Source of the DNA: JAZKDW01 sp040387375
GTDB taxonomy: Bacteria > Pseudomonadota > Gammaproteobacteria > Burkholderiales > Burkholderiaceae_D
NCBI GenBank assembly: GCA_040387375.1
Contig: JAZKDW010000038.1
Coordinates: 1 to 48,783, forward strand
DNA: 48,783 nucleotides
Direction: 5' to 3'
The translations under genes were made by a program, and so were the position numbers. Below the pieces are notes generated by a model. The model did no database searches and was not told the DNA's origin. It worked only from the letters and a program-made list of their open reading frames with translations. Shown here in pieces: positions 15,935 through 23,500 of this stretch; the first letter of the stretch is position 1; each line of letters opens with the position of its first letter.

Positions 15935-16855
15935 ATGTACACAGGTCCAGTCATCGATGCATTCCTTCACACGCCATGGATAGGTGGTGAAGATCCGGCC
16001 GACACGCGCGGCGACCGCGTCGACTGGAGCGGCGACACGCGCCTGCGGCGGGTCATGCATACCTTCAGCCACAACGACGCCAGCGGTCAGCCGGCGGCGT
16101 CGATCGGGAACGCAAGCTTGCGCGAAGAGATGGCAAAGGCCGGCGTCGAACGCGTTCTGCTGCCGGCAAAGATCTATTACCAGGCATCCGAAAAAAGCGT
16201 CGTTGCGGTCCATCGGCAGCTCGAGCAGGTGTGCGCCGGATCGGACGATACGATCAGGTGGGGCTGTTCGCTGGTGCCGCCGGAACTGGGGCCGGGAACC
16301 TATTGGGACTTCATGCAGAATCCGCGCCTGATCAAGGAAGCGGCGAGGCACGCCGGACTGGCGGCGGTCCACATCACGCCGTCGCCCTGGGGCACGCCGC
16401 CCAACCACAAGTGGTATTACCCGGCGTATGCGGCCTGTGCCGAACTTGGCTTGCCGCTGCTGGTCTACGTCGGCATGCCCGGGCCGCTATGGCCGATGGA
16501 GCCGAACGACCCCATGCATCTGGACGAGGTTGCGCTCGCCTTTCCCGACCTCAAGATCGTCGCCCATCATATCGGCGATCCTTGGGTCGACATCGCGGTC
16601 AGGCTGGCGGCGCGGCATCCGAATTTTTATATCTGCACATCGGCCTGGTCACCCAAGGCCTATCCGAAAGCGCTGATGGAATTCCTCAAGGGACGCTGGC
16701 ACGGCACCACGGGGTGCGACAAGGTGATATTCGCCTCCGACTTCCCCTTGCTCGACATGCAGCGAACGGTGCGGGACCTGCGGCAACTCGACCTGACCGA
16801 GGAGCAGCACACCCGGTTCGCCTATGAAAACGCGCGGCAGGTGTTCTGGGCGTAG
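15935..16855 (+). CDS. Amidohydrolase-family (amidohydrolase 2) TIM-barrel hydrolase or decarboxylase
   Basis: A 306-residue protein. The opening PVIDAFLHTPWIG is the strand-1 metal site region of amidohydrolase-2 proteins but lacks a clean HxH. VAHHIGDPW (about 210) and DKVIFASDFPLLDMQRTVRDLRQLDL with ENARQVF at the C-terminus are the typical family ending, with the strand-8 Asp. Members cleave lactones, C-N bonds or decarboxylate aromatic and diacid substrates. In this operon with CoA-type enzymes it could hydrolyse a ring or lactone intermediate. The exact reaction cannot be assigned. Confidence 0.8.
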   Translation: MYTGPVIDAFLHTPWIGGEDPADTRGDRVDWSGDTRLRRVMHTFSHNDASGQPAASIGNASLREEMAKAGVERVLLPAKIYYQASEKSVVAVHRQLEQVCAGSDDTIRWGCSLVPPELGPGTYWDFMQNPRLIKEAARHAGLAAVHITPSPWGTPPNHKWYYPAYAACAELGLPLLVYVGMPGPLWPMEPNDPMHLDEVALAFPDLKIVAHHIGDPWVDIAVRLAARHPNFYICTSAWSPKAYPKALMEFLKGRWHGTTGCDKVIFASDFPLLDMQRTVRDLRQLDLTEEQHTRFAYENARQVFWA

Positions 16856-16917
16856 CGCACTCGCCGGCATTAGCGCATGCGGATTATTTGAACGATTGAT
16901 CGATACTGGAGATAGTG

Positions 16918-17727
16918 ATGGCAAAAGCACGGAAAGGCTTGCATACCGACATAGGCTGGAGCAATGCCGCCAGCATCACCCTGTTCAACCGGGATTTCCC
17001 GAGCGAGATCCTGGGCAACCTGAACCTGGGCGACATGGGTTTCCTGGAACTTACCGGCCGCATGCCGAACCCGAACGAGTCGCGGATGTTCAACGCCATG
17101 GTCGTGACCCTGGTGGAGCATGGCATGACACCGAGTGCAATTGTGGCGCGCATGACGTACATGGGCGCGCCTGAATCATTGCAGGGCGCGGTCGCGGCGG
17201 GACTATCCGGGCTGGGCTCGGTGTTTGTCGGCAGCGTTGAAGGTTCCGCCAAGATGCTTTATGACGCGATGGCCACGCCCGATCCGGATGCGGATTTTGC
17301 TGCGCTTGCCAGAACCGCCGTCGAAACATTCCGGGCCGAACGCAAGATCATTCCCGGCATCGGACACCCGATACACAAGCCGGTGGATCCGCGTGCGCCG
17401 CGCCTGTTCGAGATTGCCCGGGAAACCGGATTTGACGGCCCTTACACTAAGCTGATCACCCATATCGCACAGGAAGCGGAACGCGCCAGCGGCAAGGTCC
17501 TGCCCGCCAACGCGACCGGCGCGATCGGCGCCTTATGCTGCGAAATGGGCTTCGACTGGAAGATCTGCCGGGGTCTGGGTGTCATGGCACGCGCGGTCGG
17601 CCTGGTCGGACACATACTGGAAGAGACGCGCAATCCGATGGGCAGCACCATCTGGAACATGGTAGAGGAAGAAGCGACCCGCCACTTCCATGCCGGCGGT
17701 GAGGACGGCAAGGCCAGCAAAGAGTAA
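16918..17727 (+). CDS. Citrate synthase/citryl-CoA lyase-like C-C lyase
   Basis: A 269-residue protein matching only the C-terminal (catalytic) part of citrate synthases, the size of citryl-CoA lyase domains. GIGHPIHKPVDPR (about residue 144) carries the conserved histidine, and GALCCEMGFDWKICRGLGVMARAVGLVGHI (about 201) covers the CoA and catalytic Asp region. The first active-site histidine of citrate synthases (in GPLHGG) is not seen: that segment reads GSVFVGSVEG. The ATG at 16918 is seven bases after GGAG, and a GTG three bases upstream is the alternative. It probably cleaves or forms a 3-hydroxy-3-carboxyacyl-CoA-type bond. The substrate is unknown. Confidence 0.8.
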   Translation: MAKARKGLHTDIGWSNAASITLFNRDFPSEILGNLNLGDMGFLELTGRMPNPNESRMFNAMVVTLVEHGMTPSAIVARMTYMGAPESLQGAVAAGLSGLGSVFVGSVEGSAKMLYDAMATPDPDADFAALARTAVETFRAERKIIPGIGHPIHKPVDPRAPRLFEIARETGFDGPYTKLITHIAQEAERASGKVLPANATGAIGALCCEMGFDWKICRGLGVMARAVGLVGHILEETRNPMGSTIWNMVEEEATRHFHAGGEDGKASKE

Positions 17728-17764
17728 ACGCCGGTCATTTATTCGAATGGGACAAGGAGACAAG

Positions 17765-18685
17765 ATGGAACTCGGAACATATGTGCAGGATAAAGTGGTC
17801 GTGGTCACCGGCGCGGGCGGTGGAATCGGCAGGGACTTTTCTCTTGCGCTCGCACGGGAAGGCGCAAAAGTGGTGGTCAACGATATCGGCACCTCGATTA
17901 CCGGCGATGGCGCCGACCCATCGCGCGCGCAGCTGGTGGTCGATGAAATCCGCGCCTTTGGCGGAACGGCCGTCGCCAACGCCGACAGCGTGTCGGACTG
18001 GGCCGGCGCGCATCGCATCGTCGCCACCGCCATGGATGCCTTCGGCCGCATCGACGGCGTCATCAACAATGCCGGCATCCTGCGCGACCGCTTCTTCTTC
18101 AACATGAGCGAAGAAGAATGGATGGCCGTCATCAACGTGCATCTGAACGGCTCCTTCTTCGTGTCGCGCGCGGCCGCGCCCTACTTCAAGAGCCAGCAAT
18201 CGGGTTCCTATGTTCATCTGGTATCCACCTCCGGACTGATCGGCAACCTGGGGCAGGCAAACTACTCCGCCGCCAAGCTGGGCATCGTCGCGCTGTCGAA
18301 ATCCATCGCCATGGATATGGCGAAATTCAATGTGCGCTCGAACTGCATTTCCCCGTTCGCCTGGAGCCGGATGGTCGGTTCGATCCCTACCGAGACCGAG
18401 GAGCAGAAAGCGCGTGTCGCGCGCCTGAAGACGATGGAGACCAGCAAGATCGCGCCGCTGGCGGTTTATCTGGCGTCCGACAAGGCTGCCGATGTCAGCG
18501 GTCAGATATTTGCGGTGCGCGCCAACGAAATCTTCCTGATGGGCCAGAGCCGGCCGATCCGTTCCATGCACACGGCGGAAGGATGGACACCGCAGACGGT
18601 CGAGACGCGCGCGATCGCGGCCTTGCGTCCGAGTTTCTATCCGCTCGACCGTTCGCAGGACGTATTCAACTGGGATCCGGCCTGA
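17765..18685 (+). CDS. Short-chain dehydrogenase/reductase (3-hydroxyacyl-CoA dehydrogenase type)
   Basis: A 306-residue SDR. The NAD(P)-binding VVVTGAGGGIGRDF (about 12-25), structural NNAG (about 101) and active site STSGLIGNLGQANYSAAKLG (Ser, Tyr and Lys at about 157-174) are intact. Long SDRs with this start and an extended C-terminus resemble the dehydrogenase domain of peroxisomal multifunctional enzyme type 2. The start at 17765 follows AAGGAGACAAG. Two MaoC-type hydratase genes come next, so dehydrogenase and hydratase steps of a beta-oxidation-like sequence are encoded together. Confidence 0.9.
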   Translation: MELGTYVQDKVVVVTGAGGGIGRDFSLALAREGAKVVVNDIGTSITGDGADPSRAQLVVDEIRAFGGTAVANADSVSDWAGAHRIVATAMDAFGRIDGVINNAGILRDRFFFNMSEEEWMAVINVHLNGSFFVSRAAAPYFKSQQSGSYVHLVSTSGLIGNLGQANYSAAKLGIVALSKSIAMDMAKFNVRSNCISPFAWSRMVGSIPTETEEQKARVARLKTMETSKIAPLAVYLASDKAADVSGQIFAVRANEIFLMGQSRPIRSMHTAEGWTPQTVETRAIAALRPSFYPLDRSQDVFNWDPA

Positions 18686-18719
18686 GTTTTTCCATCGTTG
18701 AACATCACGGAAAAATGCG

Positions 18720-19166
18720 ATGATAGACAAGCGTTTCATCGGGCATGCGATGCCCGCCTTCGAGGTTGACGTCGAGAAGGGCCGGCTGCGGTTTTTTGCC
18801 AAGGCCGTCGGCCTGAGCGATCCGGTTTACGTGGATGAAGCGGCGGCGCAAGCCGCTGGCCATGCGTCGCTGCTCGTGCCGCCGACCTTCTTTTTTTGCC
18901 TTGAGATGGAGTCGGGCAACGTGGCGGAAATTCGCACGCTGCTCAATCTTTCCTATAAAAACCTGCTGCATGGCGAACAGGCTTTCACCTACCACCGGCT
19001 AGCCTATGGCGGCGACCGGCTGCGCTTCGAGCAGCGCATCGCCGACATCTATGACAAGAAAGGCGGCGAACTGGAATTTGTCATGCGATCGACGATCGTC
19101 ACCAACCAGCGCCAGCAGCTGGTCGCCGAACTGAAAAATGTCATTGTCCAGCGCAATCCCAAATGA
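18720..19166 (+). CDS. FAS1-type N-terminal MaoC-like dehydratase subunit
   Basis: A 148-residue hotdog-fold protein. The pattern MPAFEVDVEKGRLRFFAKAVGLSDPVYVDEAAA followed by PPTFFF is that of the non-catalytic N-terminal half of R-specific hydratases. It pairs with the catalytic half encoded next, and the ATGA overlap ensures paired synthesis. Together they would hydrate an enoyl-CoA or dehydrate a hydroxyacyl-CoA. Confidence 0.88.
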   Translation: MIDKRFIGHAMPAFEVDVEKGRLRFFAKAVGLSDPVYVDEAAAQAAGHASLLVPPTFFFCLEMESGNVAEIRTLLNLSYKNLLHGEQAFTYHRLAYGGDRLRFEQRIADIYDKKGGELEFVMRSTIVTNQRQQLVAELKNVIVQRNPK

Positions 19167-19594
19167 TGATCATGATGAACCAGGCTGCCTTCGATACAGT
19201 GCAGGTCGGCGACAAGCCGGTCTCCTTCACCCTGCCGCCGCTGTCGAGGCTGACGCTGGCGCTGTACTGCGGCGCGTCCGGCGACCATAATCCGCTGCAT
19301 GTCGACATCGATTTTGCGCGCAGCTCCGGCATGCCGGATGTGATTGCGCATGGCATGCTGTCGATGGCCTATCTGGGCCGGCTCATGACCGACTGGGTAC
19401 CGCAGTCAGCGCTGCGTGAATTATCCACCCGCTTTTCGGAAATGACCCATGTCGGCGACGAGCTTACCTGCGTAGCGGAGATTATCGGGAAAATGAAAAC
19501 GGATGGCGAGCCGCGCGCCAGGCTGAAGCTGACCGTGACCGATCAGCGCGGCGGGGTCAAGCTGCAAGGCGAGGCAGTGGTGGCGCTGGCCTGA
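19163..19594 (+). CDS. MaoC-like (R)-specific enoyl-CoA hydratase subunit
   Basis: A 143-residue hotdog protein with the hydratase-2 catalytic motif SGDHNPLHVD (Asp and His at about 38-43), followed by GMPDVIAHGMLSMAY. It overlaps the partner gene by four bases. Several ATGs lie in the first ten codons, and I use the overlapping one. Last gene of the Bug operon. The LysR gene approaches convergently 17 bp away with no visible terminator between. Confidence 0.9.
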   Translation: MMIMMNQAAFDTVQVGDKPVSFTLPPLSRLTLALYCGASGDHNPLHVDIDFARSSGMPDVIAHGMLSMAYLGRLMTDWVPQSALRELSTRFSEMTHVGDELTCVAEIIGKMKTDGEPRARLKLTVTDQRGGVKLQGEAVVALA

Positions 19595-19611
19595 AGACGA
19601 AACGTGTTGCC

Positions 19612-20502
19612 TCACCTGGCAACCGGCAGAAGGCGTTCGATGAACGATACCAGTCGCGATGCCGCCGGCGACAGCGTGTGCGCGCTGATGGAAATGATGC
19701 CGATCTCGCGGCTGATCTCAGGCTCGACAATGCGCAGCGCCTTCAGGTTGGTTACCTTCGGTATGGAGATCTTCGGCAGCAGGGCAACCCCCAGGCCCGC
19801 CTCCGCCATCGCAATCAATGTCGTGGCCTGCATCATCTCGAACTTCGTCTCAAGCTGCTGTTCATGCGCCTTCAGCGCCGAGTCGATATGACCGCGCAGC
19901 GCCGAACCCGCGCTCAGCTTCAGGATCGGCAACCTGCTGAGTTCCTCGATCGTGATCCGGGTCTTGCGCGAGGTTTTGATGTCGGGATGGGCCAGCGCGT
20001 AATAATCGTCTTCCAGAATCGACTGAAAAGTGAATCCGCTCATCTTGTCGACCTTGGGTCCGATACCGAAATCCACGTCGCGCCGCCGCACGGCCTCCAT
20101 CAAATCCTTGGCCGCCAGTTCCCGCAATGAAATGACAATGCCGGGATAGGCCTGGCAAAAGGCAGCCAGGATGGCGGGCAGGCGCGTACTGGCCACGGTC
20201 GGAACGCAGGCAAAGGTAATCTGCCCGGTCTGGACATTGGCGGCACTCTTCAACTCCAGAAGTCCGGTCTCGATCTCAGCCAGCGATTTGCGCACGCTGA
20301 TAAGCAGATGCTCACCTTCCTTCGTCAATTCCACCCGGCGTGTGGTGCGATGAAACAGCGTCACCCCAAGCTGCCCTTCAAGCTGCTTTATCTGCATGCT
20401 GACCGCCGGCAGGGAACGGTTCGCGCGTTCGGCCGCTTCACGAAAACTGTTGTGCTCGGCGACGAGCAGGAAGGTGTGCAGAAGCTTCAGGTTGATATTC
20501 AC
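19612..20502 (-). CDS. LysR-family transcriptional regulator
   Basis: A 296-residue LTTR. The N-terminal helix-turn-helix (about 1-60) reads KLLHTFLLVAEHNSFREAAERANRSLPAVSMQIKQLE, followed by LFHRTTRRVELTKEG. The effector domain (about 90-290) contains FACVPTVASTRLPAILAAF. It lies convergent to the Bug/citryl-lyase operon, the likeliest target, where the mirrored repeat at 14543-14636 is a candidate site. It follows the large helicase gene by 70 bp on the same strand, so read-through from that gene is possible. The effector is unknown. Confidence 0.92.
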   Translation of the reverse strand: MNINLKLLHTFLLVAEHNSFREAAERANRSLPAVSMQIKQLEGQLGVTLFHRTTRRVELTKEGEHLLISVRKSLAEIETGLLELKSAANVQTGQITFACVPTVASTRLPAILAAFCQAYPGIVISLRELAAKDLMEAVRRRDVDFGIGPKVDKMSGFTFQSILEDDYYALAHPDIKTSRKTRITIEELSRLPILKLSAGSALRGHIDSALKAHEQQLETKFEMMQATTLIAMAEAGLGVALLPKISIPKVTNLKALRIVEPEISREIGIISISAHTLSPAASRLVSFIERLLPVAR

Positions 20503-20572
20503 GATAACTTAAGAATCAGGGGGGACCGTTCAATTGTAATTGTAATCGATATGCATGCGCACTATCGCCGGC

Positions 20573-23500
20573 TCACCCCTCGCCGGGCAAATATTCGAAT
20601 TCAGGCAACACCAGTTCCCAGCTTGCGCAACGCAGCTTCTCCACTTCGCTCTTTTTTGCCCGCCGCACCAGAATGGCGGCAACACGCACGGCGATGATTT
20701 TTCCAGCCGGCGGCTTGAACGACTGCGACATCCGTGTCACTGCCATTCCGTTGCGGTCCGCTATTTCCCATCCAGGCTTGCCGTCTTCTCTCGGGCGCAG
20801 CGCCAGTTCGCTGCCTGTTTCCAGCGCTGCAATCGCCCGGTGTATGGGCGCCTTGGGCGAAAAGTACCCTGGCCAGGAGAGCACGATCTGCTCGGGATTC
20901 GCAGTCCACGTGCGGTGCGCCAGTCTCCGGTCAGACGCATGTCCGGATGTGCCGGACCGCAGCGCAAGCGTGCCCAGGTCACTCAGGAATGCGTGTCCGC
21001 CACCGCGGCTCTCGCACAGCGCCAGGGTCTTGCGGGCACGGGTCATGGCGACGTAAAACAGGCGCCGCTCTTCATCGCTGGCCTCTTGCCATCCGCCGCA
21101 ATCGAGGATCAGCACATGGTCGAATTCCAGGCCCTTGGCACGGTGCGCGGTCATCAGCACCATTGGACCATTGGCCGGTTCACAGGCAAGCGTCCTGCGG
21201 CCGGATCCGAACTCATGGATCGATTCGATCAGGTCGGGCACAACTTGTTCGCAACCCGGCGCGCCCGACTCGCTTTCGACGATGAAGCGGGCCAGCGCCG
21301 CGCGCCAGGGGTGGCCGATCAGGCTGTCGGCCGGCATGCGATAACGGCGCCGGAACCAGCGCGACAGCGCGCCGGCGCGCAGCAGCACGCGCGAGCGTCT
21401 GGCGAGCCGGAATTCCTGGCGCAGCAAGGACAGCAGATGGTCACCCTCGCGCGTCGTGTGCAGGTGCGGCACATGGTCGTCACGCAGCAACTGGACCGGA
21501 ATGCCTTGCAGCCTGCACAACGCCGCCAGCGGTTCCAGATGTTCCCAGCGCCTGCCGATCACCGCAAAACGTCCCCACTGCCCGGCCTTGCCCGATCCGT
21601 TCAGCTCGACCAGGCGGATCAATTCCGCCAGCCCGGCCTGCACCGCAAGCTGGTCGTCGCGCGGCACTTCGAGTATGTGCACACGCCCGCCCGTCACCGG
21701 GTCGAGGCGATCGTACTCGCCGCCGGCCGGCAACGCCCGCCGCGCATGATTGACGCGCAGCCTCTGGTCATGTTTCATGCGGTCGCGCGCGCGGCCGATC
21801 AGGCGGTTGGCGCAATCGATGATGTGGCCGCTCGAGCGATAGTTTTCGACCAGGTGGTAGCGCCGCGCCTGGTAGTCGGTTTCGAACTGGCGGATGAAAC
21901 GCGCGCTGGCGCCGCCGAAGGCATAGATGTTCTGGTCGTCGTCGCCCACCACCAGCAGCGAGAGTTTGTCTTCGTCGTTATGCAGCGTGCGGCCGGCCAG
22001 CGCGCTGATCAGGTCATAGTGGTCGCCGTTGATGTCCTGGTATTCGTCGACAAGCAGAAAACGCAGGCCGCGCAGCAGACGGTCGCGATGGATCGACGGC
22101 CCGAGTTCATCGCCGGCTTCCGCATCGCGCAGCCGCTCGGCGGCCTGGCGGATCGCCGCATCAAAATCGATGGTCTCGCCATGTTCGGCCGCGACCGCGT
22201 AACTGGTGCCGGTCAGGCGCATCGCCAGCCCGTGCAGGGTCTGCACCACCACACCGCCCGCATCAGGCCCGACCAGTGACCACAGGCGGCGCCGGATCTC
22301 GGCGGCCGACGAACGGTTATAGGCCAGCACCATGATTTCGTCGGGCAGCACCAGGCATTCGCGCAACAGCCAGGCCACACGATGCACGATGACCCTGGTC
22401 TTGCCGGCGCCAGGCCCGGCCAGCACCAGATGGTTGCCCTCGCGCGGCGCGGCGACGATCGCCTGCTGCTCGGGGTTTTGCAGATCGGTGAGGATCTTGC
22501 GGTGCGAGGCCTCGGTGGTGGCCATCTCCAGCACATCCTTGCGCCCGGCGAAGTAGCGGCGCACGAAGGTCTCGCGATCGAGACTGAAGTAGTCGAGCGT
22601 GAACGCCATCGCGGCCTGGATCTTGCCCAGCGCGAGCCGCGCGTATTCGGCCATGACCTGCACCTGGACGATCTTGTCCTTGTAATGCAAGGCCAGTTCG
22701 GCATAGTCCGATTTCTTGAACTGGCGGCGCCGCGCCTCGGGATTGAGTTCGATGTTCATCGCCGCCCGGAAAATCGCCTTGCCGCGCGCCAGGTGCAGCA
22801 CCTCGTTGGTGTCGAGGTAGATCAGGCAGGCGGGCAGCGCGACATTCCAGTCGCGGATATCGAGCTGATTTATCGTAAAGTCCTGCTGCAGATGCGCTTC
22901 GAGTTCACCCTGCTTGCAAGTGACAAGCAGGTTGTTGCCCTGTTGCCTGCCGAGGAAAAATGCTGCCAGCGTCCTGGCCAGATGCATGCGGCGCTGGCGG
23001 ATGTTTTCGATGTCCTGCCAGCTGCGCAGCAATTTTATATATCGGTTGTCCATCCCCGCCGGACGCAGCGCGAAGAAACCGCGCTGGCCGGGTCCGCTTC
23101 CGAAGGGCTCCGCGAACGACTTCAGCAGACGGGTAAGTTTCTCGGGATCGAAATCGACCTGCGTGTCGCGCCGCAGCGTATCGCACAGGCGTCTGACATT
23201 GAGAATTTGCCAGCTCTCCTGGTCGGCGTCGGGAGCCGCCTCGCGCAGGTTGGCGAGCAAGGCATCTTCGAGCAGGCGCAGCGTCTCCAGGCGCGGCAGT
23301 GTCTCCGGATCGCGGTATAGCGTGACGCCGATCTCGACATCATTGGATAACAGGCGCAGCCGGTCGAGTTCGCGCAGCATCGCCTGCAGCGCCCGTGACT
23401 CAAGGCCGGTCGCCACCATCAGCGCGTCGGTAGAGAGTCCCTCGTCATCACTGGCCGCCATCAGCAGCGACAGGATAGCCAGATAGGGTTCGATATTGGC

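Noticed and set aside
20555..23486. Very long open frames on the plus strand opposite the helicase fusion gene (up to about 570 codons)
   Set aside because: They lie antisense to a gene with clear helicase motifs, have compositions rich in Arg, Ala and Gln typical of GC-skewed shadow frames, and match no family.
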